A stretch of DNA of 64,000 nucleotides from Clostridia bacterium (GTDB lineage: Bacteria; Bacillota; Clostridia; Christensenellales; UMGS416), in NCBI GenBank assembly GCA_016938675.1, contig JAFGUF010000033.1, positions 111,522 through 175,521 of the forward strand. Direction: 5' to 3'. The position numbers were made by a program, and so were the translations under genes. The notes under the pieces were generated by a model. The model was not told the origin of the DNA. It ran no database searches and saw only the letters and a program-made list of their open reading frames with translations. Positions 34,299 through 43,212 of the stretch are shown here, one piece after another (the stretch's first letter is position 1; every line of letters begins with the position of its first letter).

Positions 34299-36227
34299 AT
34301 GCTGGGAATACTTTATTATCTGTCTTATGTACTATCTGGTATATATGTTGGTTATGTCCTATTCAGCCAGTACAGGCCGTGTGAAAAGTTGTCTCTTTCG
34401 CTTGCAATAGGCACAATACTCAGCGTCTGGTTGCCGGCCATTGTGTCGATTATTACAGGCAGGTTCAACATCTTTTCAAATATATTCGCGCTGATACCAC
34501 TGTTGATTATTGACGCAGCTATTTATATATTTAATAAAAAAACCAAAAAAACAACTATCGTTGGGATGTATAAAAGCTGGAACCGCCGGGAATCAATAAA
34601 AATGTTTTTAGCAGTATTCCCGCTGTTTTTCATTACATATCTGATATTTCAGGGGCATGTGCTTGCAGATGTAAGCGGCGACCTCTATGGCGGCCAGTCC
34701 ACATATGGTGACCTGCCCATGCATATGGGTATGATTACTTCTCTCGCCAACCAAGGCATATTCCCGCCTGATTATTCCATACTGCCGGGCACTAGGCTCA
34801 GCTATCCCTTCCTTGTCAACCTGCAGTCTGCATCAATGTATCTTATGGGTACTTCATTAAGATGGAGCATTATTTTCCCCTCGCTGTTTTTGTCTCTGTC
34901 ATGCTTTATAGGTATGTATTCATTTGCTTACAGCTTCGTAAAAAAGCACTCATCCGCTGTGCTGGCACTTTATTTGTTTTTCATTACAGGCGGCTTAGGA
35001 TTCATCTATTACCTCGGCAAGGACGGAATGATGACATCCATCTTTACGGGTTACTATATGACCCCTACCAATTATCCCACTTTTAATTTGCGCTGGGTAA
35101 ATGTAATTTGCGATATGCTTGTTCCTCAAAGAACCTTTCTTATAGGCCTGTCTGTGGTTATACCCACTTTGCTGCTTATCAAAAAGGCTTTAGATAAAAA
35201 TAATAATATACACATGCTGTTCGCAGGGATTATGGCATCCTCACTGCCTATGATACATACCCACTCATTTCTTGCCCTTGGCATCATATGCGCAGGGCTG
35301 CTATTTGCAGGCGCGCGTATATATGAGTCGACAATCAAAGACTGGATAAAAAAATGGGGCATATTCCTTCTTCCCGTAATTATGTTTGCGCTTCCCCAGC
35401 TTCTTTACTGGATATTCAATCAGGCAGACGGCTTCTTAAGGCTGCACTGGGACTGGGTAAACAACGGAGACATGTGGCTTTGGTTCTGGGTGAAAAATAT
35501 CGGGCTTCCCTTTATACTAATCATCCCTGCATTCTTATATGCTGACAGCAAAAAACGCCTGTGGTTCGGTTCTGCCTTTGTAATCTTTGTCATAGCTGAA
35601 ATAATAGCATTCCAGCCCAACGAATACGACAACAATAAATTAATGCTTATATGGTACGTCTTTGCAGCAATTATTGTGGCGGATTACATAACAGCTTTTT
35701 ATAAGAAAATCGGCGAAATAAAGGGCAAGAAGTTTATTGCCGTCATAATCGGATTTGTGCTTTTTGCATCAGGAACATTGACCATAGGAAGAGAACTGGT
35801 ATCTAACAGGGAATACAGGCAGTTTTCAGTAGTTCAGGCGGAGTGCGCCGAGGTCGTAGAATCCAGCACCCCAGCGGACGCACTCTTCATCACTGGACAT
35901 CAGCACCTGAATGAAATATCTTCCCTCGCCGGGCGCAATATATACGCAGGCAGCACGCTGTATGTTCATTTCCACGGCCTTAACTATTCGGGCAGATATG
36001 CCCAGACAAAGCAGATATATGAAGATGCCGAAGCCGCTGATTCTATACTTAAGGAAATCGGCGCTGATTATATATATATTTCATCCTATGAGCGGTTTGA
36101 TTTCCTAGTGGATGCAAAACTCTATGAAATGTATCCTATTGTATACAACGAATTTGATATAACTATTCTGGCAGTTTCCGATAGGGCAATTGCTGCCGGA
36201 GAATTAATCAGCAAAGAGGAAGGTTAA
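34299..36227 (+). CDS. Large polytopic membrane protein, GT-C glycosyltransferase-like
   Basis: 642 residues with about twelve hydrophobic segments up to residue 500 and a soluble C-terminal region (about 510-642). The first outer loop has DVSGDLYGG and DLPMHMGMITS near residues 128-150, followed by RLSYPFLVNL. Acidic residues in the first large loop and an alternating helix pattern are typical of GT-C enzymes that use lipid-linked sugars, but no family signature is decisive. It could glycosylate envelope polymers. Starts directly after the nadE stop and lies 3 bases before the AI-2E gene, so co-transcribed. Confidence 0.55.
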   Translation: MLGILYYLSYVLSGIYVGYVLFSQYRPCEKLSLSLAIGTILSVWLPAIVSIITGRFNIFSNIFALIPLLIIDAAIYIFNKKTKKTTIVGMYKSWNRRESIKMFLAVFPLFFITYLIFQGHVLADVSGDLYGGQSTYGDLPMHMGMITSLANQGIFPPDYSILPGTRLSYPFLVNLQSASMYLMGTSLRWSIIFPSLFLSLSCFIGMYSFAYSFVKKHSSAVLALYLFFITGGLGFIYYLGKDGMMTSIFTGYYMTPTNYPTFNLRWVNVICDMLVPQRTFLIGLSVVIPTLLLIKKALDKNNNIHMLFAGIMASSLPMIHTHSFLALGIICAGLLFAGARIYESTIKDWIKKWGIFLLPVIMFALPQLLYWIFNQADGFLRLHWDWVNNGDMWLWFWVKNIGLPFILIIPAFLYADSKKRLWFGSAFVIFVIAEIIAFQPNEYDNNKLMLIWYVFAAIIVADYITAFYKKIGEIKGKKFIAVIIGFVLFASGTLTIGRELVSNREYRQFSVVQAECAEVVESSTPADALFITGHQHLNEISSLAGRNIYAGSTLYVHFHGLNYSGRYAQTKQIYEDAEAADSILKEIGADYIYISSYERFDFLVDAKLYEMYPIVYNEFDITILAVSDRAIAAGELISKEEG

Positions 36228-36230
36228 TCT

Positions 36231-37415
36231 ATGTTTAAGAAATTTCCCAAGGATTCCAAATATACAAAAATAGCGCTCTATACCTTCATTACGATAGGTG
36301 CGCTCATGATACTTTGGCGGCTTATTATCAGCTCCGAAAACCTATGGACATCATTTAAAGATATTTTCGCATTTTTATGGGGCTCTGTCGCTACAATTAT
36401 ATCCGGGCTAATTCTTGGGTATATTCTTTCGCCTGGAGTTTCCTTTTTTGAAAAAGTTTTTAATAAGCTATTCAATAGAAAGCAAAAACAAAAAAGAGAA
36501 AAAAGGCTTCGCCTTATATCAATCGTCTTGGTTTACGTTATCCTGCTGCTTACAATTGCTGCAATCATAATTTTCATCATTCCGCCACTCGTTGAAAACA
36601 TTGTTCAGTTTTCTGAAGACCTGCCCGGTTATATAAATACGGTTGTTGAATGGTATGACAAAAACCTTAAAGACTCGCCGCTTTTTACATCCGAATATAC
36701 TAAAAACATTGTGGAAAATTCAAATACCGCATTCATGGAACGAATAAATGAGATTGCTCTCAAAGTGGTCAGCGTGCTTGCAAATTCTCTGTTCTCCATT
36801 TTTTCAGGCATTATAAAGTTTGTGATTGCGTTCATTATTTCCTTTTACTATCTGCTCTCTGCAAAGGATGTTGTCGCGGGTGTTTCAGAATTCGGCAGGC
36901 TGAAATTAGGCAAAGAAAAGGCAGACTCCGTAGGCACTTTCTTAAAAAGCATAGACTTGGTATTCGGAAGGTATATATCCGCGAAGCTCCTGCAGATAAT
37001 TATTATCTTTCTAATAGCCCAGGTATTCTTCCTGATAATCGGCGTAAGCATGTCTACCCTTATGGCTTTCATCCTTGCTCTCGCTAATGTAATTCCATAT
37101 GTGGGCGGCTTTATCGGCATGATTCCGCCTGTACTAATTTCACTGCTTGAAAACCCGATAAAGGCCATATGGGTATTTGCGGCTGTGCAGGTTGTTCAGT
37201 TCATTGATAACTATATTATTCAGCCTTTCTTAATCGGAGATAAAATGGGTTTGTCCCCCTTCTGGGCGCTGGTCGTTGTAATAATCGGAGGAAACCTTTT
37301 CGGCTTTGCAGGCGTACTGCTATCCATTCCTGTTGCTGCCGTAATTGGACTATTCGTTACGCGCTATGTAAACAAGCAGAAGCACAAGCTTGAAGAGGAA
37401 GCGAAGGTAAAATAA
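36231..37415 (+). CDS. AI-2E family transporter (TqsA/YdiK-like)
   Basis: 394 residues with a hydrophobic pair at each end and long amphipathic helices between (about 118-165), the layout of the AI-2E transporter family. Family phrases include LANVIPYVGGFIGMIPPVLISL (in two parts, about 286-307), FIDNYIIQPFLIG (about 325-337) and the glycine-rich NLFGFAGVLLSIPVAA (about 360-375). Members export small molecules or act as sodium/proton antiporters; the substrate here is not clear. Last plus-strand gene of the nadE run. Confidence 0.85.
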   Translation: MFKKFPKDSKYTKIALYTFITIGALMILWRLIISSENLWTSFKDIFAFLWGSVATIISGLILGYILSPGVSFFEKVFNKLFNRKQKQKREKRLRLISIVLVYVILLLTIAAIIIFIIPPLVENIVQFSEDLPGYINTVVEWYDKNLKDSPLFTSEYTKNIVENSNTAFMERINEIALKVVSVLANSLFSIFSGIIKFVIAFIISFYYLLSAKDVVAGVSEFGRLKLGKEKADSVGTFLKSIDLVFGRYISAKLLQIIIIFLIAQVFFLIIGVSMSTLMAFILALANVIPYVGGFIGMIPPVLISLLENPIKAIWVFAAVQVVQFIDNYIIQPFLIGDKMGLSPFWALVVVIIGGNLFGFAGVLLSIPVAAVIGLFVTRYVNKQKHKLEEEAKVK

Positions 37416-37430
37416 GCTGGCAATTTCAAT

Positions 37431-37460
37431 AAAAAAACTGCAGCCGGTATCAGCTGCAGC
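37431..37460 (-). terminator. Terminator of the P-loop ATPase operon
   Basis: On the minus strand GCTGCAG (about 37459-37453... read as GCTGCAG/CTGCAGC with 37444-37438) forms a 7-bp stem followed by seven T. It lies 10 bases past the stop at 37470. Confidence 0.75.
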
Positions 37461-37469
37461 TTCTTAAAT

Positions 37470-38147
37470 CTAGTCCATCCAGTCTTTCCGCATATATAAT
37501 TCAATAGGCACAATTATTTCTTTATATTTTTCATAAAACTCCTTCGGGAGTTTTTCTATTGTCTCATTGATCGCACCAATCTGCCCTACTTTAATCCCCA
37601 GAATTTCTGCTGCCTTCTCAACTATTGGCTGACTTTCAACCAACATCTCCGCTGTTGTCTCCCTTGCTACATTTGTGTTGTTTACCAGCATATCCACTTT
37701 CAGCTTGCTGGAACTTTCTAGATTCCTAACCATTTCCACTATATCTTCCGACGTTTTTGTAAATGGTCTTGCAGTATTGACTACGCACTTAACAACATAG
37801 TCATCGTCTTCAATATCCTGATGATACCTGCCTAGTGCTTTTGCGCCCGAAGGGTCTCCACCGACGTCTAAAACCACTTTTGTATCTTTTTCAATAAATG
37901 CTCTGGATACATCCGGCGGCAGCGAGGGCACATCCACGTTCGTTCCCTCATAATTTGGCCTTATAACTTTTCCGCCAAGTCTCTCTAATGCCTCTTTATG
38001 TTCGCCGGAGCGGAAATACGGATTGACTATATCCAAGTCTACCAGCATCGCCTTCTCGCCCTGCTTCAATAGATCGCGCATCAGATTCAATGATAGCTCC
38101 GTCTTCCCAGAACCATAATGCCCTATATGAACTGTAATTCTTGTCAT
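37470..38147 (-). CDS. P-loop ATPase of the MinD/ParA/CobQ-like type
   Basis: 225 residues with Walker A GHYGSGKTELS (9-19) at the extreme N-terminus, VDLDIVNPYFR (about 37-47) as a switch-I-like block with an aspartate, VLDVGGDPSGAKALGRY (about 91-107) as Walker B/switch II, and VNNTNVA (about 155) as the base-recognition loop. This resembles SIMIBI-class nucleotide-binding proteins of the CobQ/CobB/MinD group. No cell-division or cobalamin partner is adjacent, so the role is open. Overlaps the preceding small membrane gene by 4 bases. Confidence 0.8.
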   Translation of the reverse strand: MTRITVHIGHYGSGKTELSLNLMRDLLKQGEKAMLVDLDIVNPYFRSGEHKEALERLGGKVIRPNYEGTNVDVPSLPPDVSRAFIEKDTKVVLDVGGDPSGAKALGRYHQDIEDDDYVVKCVVNTARPFTKTSEDIVEMVRNLESSSKLKVDMLVNNTNVARETTAEMLVESQPIVEKAAEILGIKVGQIGAINETIEKLPKEFYEKYKEIIVPIELYMRKDWMD

Positions 38148-38419
38148 CTTCTGCCTCGTGAATCAATTCTCTTTTGTATGTTCGCAATGTACCTCATCAG
38201 AATAATTTTCTGTTCGGGCCTGCTCCAGTAGAAAATCAAGTCAACTATGGTTGCGAGCACAATGATTATAATTGCCCACACAAAAAGCTTAACTGCCTGC
38301 TGACGAAAAGAATTAGTATCTATCATATACATTATCCGGCCTATCCACTTGCCAAGGGTTTCTTCATTGATAAATCTGGCAATAAATCTGACCAGGCCGC
38401 TATTTTGTAAATTTTCCAA
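38144..38419 (-). CDS. Small single-pass membrane protein of unknown function
   Basis: 91 residues from TTG at 38419, preceded by GAGGTGAG at a usable distance; a GTG at 38428 would start three residues earlier but sits within that ribosome site. One strong helix (about 44-65, VKLFVWAIIIIVLATIVDLIFY) is followed by a basic tail ending RRGRR-like (IDSRGRR). It overlaps the P-loop ATPase start by 4 bases, suggesting the pair works together, perhaps as a membrane anchor (inference). Confidence 0.6.
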   Translation of the reverse strand: MENLQNSGLVRFIARFINEETLGKWIGRIMYMIDTNSFRQQAVKLFVWAIIIIVLATIVDLIFYWSRPEQKIILMRYIANIQKRIDSRGRR

Positions 38420-38446
38420 ACAACTCACCTCATAAATTCACTTTTA

Positions 38447-38475
38447 ATTTTACGTATTTTATTATATTATGTCAA
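38447..38475 (-). promoter_or_regulatory. SigA-type promoter of the small membrane protein/ATPase pair
   Basis: On the minus strand TTGACA (38475-38470), 17-base spacer, TAAAAT (38452-38447). Confidence 0.7.
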
Positions 38476-38508
38476 ACATATTTATAAAACAGCGGAAATA
38501 TTGTGTCA

Positions 38509-38537
38509 TTGATAATGGCTGTGAATTAGTATATAAT
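38509..38537 (+). promoter_or_regulatory. SigA-type promoter of nth
   Basis: TTGATA (38509-38514), 17-base spacer, TATAAT (38532-38537). Divergent from the promoter at 38447-38475. Confidence 0.75.
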
Positions 38538-38563
38538 AAATATAATTTGCTGGAGGTCGAGTA

Positions 38564-39217
38564 TTGGAAAACCACGATATTATTCTTAAAAAGCTGGAAA
38601 CCATGTATCCGGATGCGCAGTGCGCACTAAACCACAGAACCCCTTTTGAGCTGCTGGTAGCCACCATTTTGTCAGCGCAATGTACGGACGTACGGGTTAA
38701 TATAATAACTGAAAGCTTATTCAGGGAGTATAATACGCCCAAGGATTTTGCAGAGATGACATACGAAGAGCTGGAGCCCATGATAAAATCATGCGGAGTA
38801 TATCATAATAAATCACGCTCGATAATCAATACATCCCGAATACTTCTGGAGAAATATTCATCCCAAGTCCCTGAGGATATGGATGAACTAATGTCGCTTC
38901 CGGGTGTAGGGCGCAAAACTGCAAATGTAGTAATGAGCAATGCATTCCACAAAAATGCTATAGCGGTAGATACCCATGTTTTTCGCGTAAGCAACAGGCT
39001 GGGCCTTGCTGATGCAAATAATGTGCTTGATACCGAAAAGCAGCTGATGCAAAACATACCAGAGGACAAATGGACGACTATGCATCATTGCCTCATATTC
39101 CATGGAAGACAGGTGTGCTCGGCAAGAAGCCCGCGATGCGAAGTGTGTGGGCTAAATGAATATTGCAGGTATTATAATGCTGATGCGAATAAATCGCAAG
39201 CAGCTGAAATAATCTAA
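38564..39217 (+). CDS. nth: Endonuclease III (DNA glycosylase/AP lyase)
   Basis: 217 residues from a TTG start with TGGAGGT 7 bases upstream. The helix-hairpin-helix is LPGVGRKTANVV (about 108-119), containing the catalytic lysine, and the catalytic aspartate lies in AVDTHVFRVSNRLG (about 129-142). The 4Fe-4S cluster ligands are C185-x6-C192-x2-C195-x5-C201. It removes oxidised pyrimidines in base excision repair. Starts the plus-strand run nth-nfnA-nfnB-obgE. Confidence 0.95.
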   Translation: MENHDIILKKLETMYPDAQCALNHRTPFELLVATILSAQCTDVRVNIITESLFREYNTPKDFAEMTYEELEPMIKSCGVYHNKSRSIINTSRILLEKYSSQVPEDMDELMSLPGVGRKTANVVMSNAFHKNAIAVDTHVFRVSNRLGLADANNVLDTEKQLMQNIPEDKWTTMHHCLIFHGRQVCSARSPRCEVCGLNEYCRYYNADANKSQAAEII

Positions 39218-39235
39218 ACAGGAAGGAATAACGAA

Positions 39236-40075
39236 GTGAAGAAATACGAAATCGTGAAAAAGGATTTAATCACCCCCAATACATACCGGATGGATATATA
39301 TGCGCCAAGGATAGCGAAAAAATCCCTCGCCGGCCAGTTTATAATTCTCCGTGCAACAGAAGACGGCGAAAGAATCCCTCTTACTACAGCCGATGTAGAC
39401 AGAGAGAAAGGCCTGGTTACTATTATATTTCAGATGGTCGGGCTTTCCACGAATATATTGGGCGGCATGAATGTCGGCGATGCGCTGCATGATTTTGTAG
39501 GCCCTTTAGGCAGGCCTTCTGAGCTGGATGGGCTTAAGAAAGTTATATGCATTGGCGGAGGCGTGGGAACGGCCGTCGTATATCCTGCAGTAAAGCAGCT
39601 GCATGAAAACGGAGCTCAGGTTGACGTAATAGTGGGTGCAAGAAACAAAGAATACGTTATCCTTGAAGATGAAATAAAAAAGAATTCAACACATTTATAT
39701 ATAACAACTGATGACGGCTCCTATGGAAGGAAAGGCTTTGTAACCGATCAGCTTAAAGACCTGCTTGACAAAAGTAATGACTACGATGAAGTAATAGCAA
39801 TAGGCCCAATGATTATGATGAAGTTTGTAAGCAAGCTTACAAAAGAATACGGTGTTAAGACCACAGTAAGCCTCAATCCTATTATGGTGGACGGCACAGG
39901 CATGTGCGGAGGCTGCAGGGTAACAGTGGGCGGACAGGTGAAATACGCCTGCGTAGACGGCCCTGATTTCGACGGACATGAAGTGGACTTTGACGAACTG
40001 ATGAAGCGGCAGAATACCTACACAGAAGAAGAAAAAGATAAAGAGAGAAAATGCGGAGGTATTTACCATGACTGA
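39236..40075 (+). CDS. nfnA: NfnAB subunit A: ferredoxin-NADP+ reductase-type FAD/NAD-binding subunit
   Basis: 279 residues from GTG with AGGAAGGA upstream. The N-terminal FAD-binding barrel includes RIPLTTADVD (about 42-51). The NAD-binding domain has CIGGGVGTAVVYPA (about 105-118). The C-terminal GTGMCGGCRVTVGGQVKYACVDGPDFDGHEV (in segments, about 222-252) has the cysteines that bind a 2Fe-2S cluster. It is homologous to SudB, DHOD electron-transfer subunit and NfnA; the overlap with a GltA-like partner decides for Nfn. The complex bifurcates electrons between NADH, ferredoxin and NADP+. Confidence 0.88.
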   Translation: MKKYEIVKKDLITPNTYRMDIYAPRIAKKSLAGQFIILRATEDGERIPLTTADVDREKGLVTIIFQMVGLSTNILGGMNVGDALHDFVGPLGRPSELDGLKKVICIGGGVGTAVVYPAVKQLHENGAQVDVIVGARNKEYVILEDEIKKNSTHLYITTDDGSYGRKGFVTDQLKDLLDKSNDYDEVIAIGPMIMMKFVSKLTKEYGVKTTVSLNPIMVDGTGMCGGCRVTVGGQVKYACVDGPDFDGHEVDFDELMKRQNTYTEEEKDKERKCGGIYHD

Positions 40076-41447
40076 AGTACAAAGAACAAAAATGCCTGAG
40101 CAGAATCCAAAGGTAAGGGCAAAGAATTTTGATGAAGTAGCGTTGGGATATACTCTGGAATTGGCCCAGAAAGAAGCCGCCAGATGCATACAATGCAAGA
40201 AACCACGCTGCGTAACGGGCTGCCCCGTTAATGTAAATATTCCTGATTTTATAGCTAAGATAGCAGAGGGCGACATCAAGGCAGCATATCTTTCAATTAC
40301 GGATACAAATTCCCTGCCTGCGGTATGCGGCAGAGTATGCCCGCAGGAGGAGCAATGCGAGCAGGTATGCGTGCTGAGCATAAAAGGCGAAAGCGTGGCT
40401 ATCGGCAGACTGGAAAGATTCGCAGCAGACAGCATGATGGGAAAGGAACTGCCGCAGGAGAAAATAGAAAAAAACGGCATAAAGGCTGCCGTCATAGGTG
40501 CGGGCCCAGCCGGCCTCACATGTGCTGGAGATCTTGCAAAAATGGGCTATGATGTTACAATATTTGAGGCCTTCCATAAGCCGGGCGGAGTATTGATGTA
40601 TGGCATTCCGGAGTTCCGCCTTCCGAAAGCACTAGTTGAAAAGGAAATATCAGGGCTCAATGAACTTGGCGTAAAATTCGAACTGAATACAATAGCAGGA
40701 AAGACAATAACCATAGATGAAATGTTCGAGGAAGGATTCAAATCAATATTCATAGGCAGCGGCGCGGGACTCCCTAAATTTATGAATATTCCCGGCGAAA
40801 GCCTCAACGGCGTGTACTCTGCAAATGAATACCTGACGAGAATCAATCTGATGCAGGCATATAAGGAAGACAGCCATACTCCTATAAAGCGCACAAAAAC
40901 AGCAGTGGTTGTAGGGGGAGGAAATGTGGCGATGGACGCGGCTCGCTGCATACTGAGAATGGGCGCAGATACATCTTTGGTCTACAGGCGCTCATTGGAA
41001 GAAATGCCAGCCCGTAATGAAGAGATACATCACGCAATTGAGGAAGACATAAACTTTGAAATGCTGACAAATCCTCTAGAAATAGTGGGTGAAAACGGCT
41101 GGGTTACGGGCATTAAATGCATCCGCATGCAGCTGGGCGAAAAGGACGCAAGCGGCAGGGCAAGGCCTGTGCCCGTAGAGGGAAGCGAGTTCATTATCCC
41201 TACAGAGACTGTAATCATGGCCATTGGCACAAGCCCAAATCCGATAATATCATCATCTACTGACAACCTGGATATAAATAAATGGGGCATAATAGTAGTA
41301 GATGAGGAAACACAGGCCACAAGCATACCGGGAGTATACTGCGGAGGAGATGCCGCTACCGGGGCAGCAACCGTAATCAAGGCTATGGGCGCGGGAAAGA
41401 ACGCGGCCAAGCATATGGCGGAATATATGACGAAAAACAGGAATTAA
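40068..41447 (+). CDS. nfnB: NfnAB subunit B, annotated in homologues as NADPH-dependent glutamate synthase (GltA-like)
   Basis: 459 residues. The N-terminal ferredoxin-like domain has the two-cluster cysteine pattern CIQCKKPRCVTGCPV (about 41-55) and CGRVCPQEEQCEQVC (about 86-100). The first dinucleotide site is VIGAGPAGLTCAGDLA (about 142-157), the second VVVGGGNVAMDAARC (about 280-294). It overlaps nfnA by 8 bases. Without a large GltB partner nearby, NfnB is more likely than a true glutamate synthase small subunit. Confidence 0.87.
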   Translation: MTEVQRTKMPEQNPKVRAKNFDEVALGYTLELAQKEAARCIQCKKPRCVTGCPVNVNIPDFIAKIAEGDIKAAYLSITDTNSLPAVCGRVCPQEEQCEQVCVLSIKGESVAIGRLERFAADSMMGKELPQEKIEKNGIKAAVIGAGPAGLTCAGDLAKMGYDVTIFEAFHKPGGVLMYGIPEFRLPKALVEKEISGLNELGVKFELNTIAGKTITIDEMFEEGFKSIFIGSGAGLPKFMNIPGESLNGVYSANEYLTRINLMQAYKEDSHTPIKRTKTAVVVGGGNVAMDAARCILRMGADTSLVYRRSLEEMPARNEEIHHAIEEDINFEMLTNPLEIVGENGWVTGIKCIRMQLGEKDASGRARPVPVEGSEFIIPTETVIMAIGTSPNPIISSSTDNLDINKWGIIVVDEETQATSIPGVYCGGDAATGAATVIKAMGAGKNAAKHMAEYMTKNRN

Positions 41448-41449
41448 AT

Positions 41450-42709
41450 ATGTTTATTGATGTAGCAAAAATTACAATTAAATCTGGAAACGGCGGCGAC
41501 GGCGCCGTTTCTTTCCATAGGGAGAAATACGTTCCCCGCGGAGGCCCTGACGGCGGCGACGGCGGAAACGGCGGAAGCGTAGTCTTCGAAGTGGACCCTC
41601 GGATGCGAACTCTTCTAGATTTTAAATTCGTGCACAAATACTTCGCTGAGGACGGTGCACCCGGAGAGGGCAACAACCGCACAGGGAAAAGCGGCGAAGA
41701 CAAGGTTATTTACGTACCTCAGGGCACAGTTATAAAGGATGAAAACGGCAGAGTGGTAGCAGACCTAAGCAAAGAAACCTCCCGTGTAGCTCTGTTAAGA
41801 GGAGGCGGCGGCGGAAGAGGAAATGCACGTTTTGCTACAGCAACTCGGCAAACGCCCAATTTCTCACAGCCAGGAAGAAAAACCAGAGAGCATACCATTG
41901 TACTTGAGCTTAAAATGATAGCTGATGTGGGGCTTATAGGTTTTCCAAATGTAGGAAAATCTACTCTGCTGTCTGTCATTACCAGCGCTAAGCCAAAGAT
42001 AGCAAACTATCACTTTACAACTCTAAGCCCCAATCTTGGAGTAGCACAGGTGAATAACTCGTCCTTTGTAATAGCGGACATACCGGGACTAATTGAAAAC
42101 GCAGCTGAAGGAGCAGGGCTTGGGCATGATTTCCTGCGGCATATAGAGCGCACACGGCTTTTGGTGCACGTGCTTGACGCCTCCGGCATAGAGGGGCGCG
42201 ACCCAGTGGAAGATTATCATAAGATAAGAAATGAGCTTATATCCTATTCTGATGAGTTAGGCCGACGTCCGGAAATAATTGCGGCCAATAAATGCGACTT
42301 GCCGGATGCCGAGGCAGGCATGGAGCTATTAAAAGAGCAGCTCCCCGGCAAAAAGATTCTTCCCGTATCAGCAGCAACAAAACAGGGAGTATCCAGCCTG
42401 CTGCAGGAAATTGCCGCAATGCTTAAAAACCTGCCAGTGCCTGAAGACTTCTCCGACAACGAAAACACTATGCTTGACCAACGTATCGATGAAAACTATG
42501 AAATCTTTGTTGATGAAGGTACATTCTATATAGAGGGCGCACTCGTTGACAGGCTAATAGATTCTGTAAACCTTTACGACAGGACTTCCATGGCTCACTT
42601 TCAGAAGCAGCTGCTAGACCATGGCATAATAGACAAACTGCGGGAGATGGGCGCAAAAGATGGAGACACGATAAATATAAATAATACTGAATTTGACTTT
42701 ACTGATTAA
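41450..42709 (+). CDS. obgE: Obg family GTPase (ribosome assembly)
   Basis: 419 residues. The glycine-rich Obg fold at the N-terminus (GGDGAVSFHREKYVPRGGP, about 14-32) is followed by a G domain with GFPNVGKST (about 164-172), DIPGLIE (about 211) and NKCD (about 280). The C-terminal OCT domain spans about 345-419. It acts in 50S assembly and stress control. Two bases separate it from nfnB; its stop codon lies within the terminator stem. Confidence 0.95.
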   Translation: MFIDVAKITIKSGNGGDGAVSFHREKYVPRGGPDGGDGGNGGSVVFEVDPRMRTLLDFKFVHKYFAEDGAPGEGNNRTGKSGEDKVIYVPQGTVIKDENGRVVADLSKETSRVALLRGGGGGRGNARFATATRQTPNFSQPGRKTREHTIVLELKMIADVGLIGFPNVGKSTLLSVITSAKPKIANYHFTTLSPNLGVAQVNNSSFVIADIPGLIENAAEGAGLGHDFLRHIERTRLLVHVLDASGIEGRDPVEDYHKIRNELISYSDELGRRPEIIAANKCDLPDAEAGMELLKEQLPGKKILPVSAATKQGVSSLLQEIAAMLKNLPVPEDFSDNENTMLDQRIDENYEIFVDEGTFYIEGALVDRLIDSVNLYDRTSMAHFQKQLLDHGIIDKLREMGAKDGDTININNTEFDFTD

Positions 42710-42728
42710 TTTAATCAGTATTTTTTTT
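42701..42728 (+). terminator. Terminator overlapping the obgE stop codon
   Basis: ACTGATTA (42701-42708) pairs with TAATCAGT (42712-42719) followed by a run of T. The obgE stop TAA is 42707-42709, inside the stem. Confidence 0.8.
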
Positions 42729-42873
42729 GCGCATATTATTACGACCTGTCAGAATAACCAAATAAATAACGTAACAAAATTACATATTAACCGCTTTGGC
42801 TTGCTATATAATATAATCATTAGATTGCGTAATTTTATAAATAATCAGCGCTTTCGAAATGCAGGATATCAAA

Positions 42874-43212
42874 ATGAGCTATTTGAAGTTTCATATTATT
42901 GACTTTATGTATCTGATGCTCTATCAGCTGAATCTCATACTGCCCTTTTGGCTAGGCGGAATAATCCTTGGCGGGATAATAGCCGCCTATTTTTCCGAAC
43001 GCCTTTCAATATTGCTTAACAAACTTAATACTGCCGCTCATCCCCAATTTTCAATAATTATGGCCAGCCTCTTAGGTGCAGTTTCGCCCATTACAATGCA
43101 TGGAATGATTCCTGTTGTGATGGTAATGCGAAAGAAAGGGATGCCTCAGTATATACTTGCATCCTTTATCATTAGTTCTGTGCTCATAAATCCGAATGTT
43201 TTTTTTCTATAG
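42874..43212 (+). CDS. Permease (YraQ/DUF318-like), N-terminal part before a frameshift
   Basis: 112 residues from ATG with AGGA upstream; an ATG 15 bases earlier lacks a ribosome site. Two or three helices including LILPFWLGGIILGGIIAAYF, then AVSPITMHGMIPVVMVM, the loop characteristic of the YraQ/DUF318 permeases. The frame stops at TAG (43210-43212) just after a run of eight T (43199-43206). Removing one T would join it to the following frame as NVFFYSFALG without loss. So this is half of one gene. Confidence 0.7.
   Translation: MSYLKFHIIDFMYLMLYQLNLILPFWLGGIILGGIIAAYFSERLSILLNKLNTAAHPQFSIIMASLLGAVSPITMHGMIPVVMVMRKKGMPQYILASFIISSVLINPNVFFL

Noticed and set aside
40068..41447. Assignment as glutamate synthase small subunit
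   Set aside because: No large subunit is nearby and the gene overlaps an nfnA-type partner, so NfnB is favoured.
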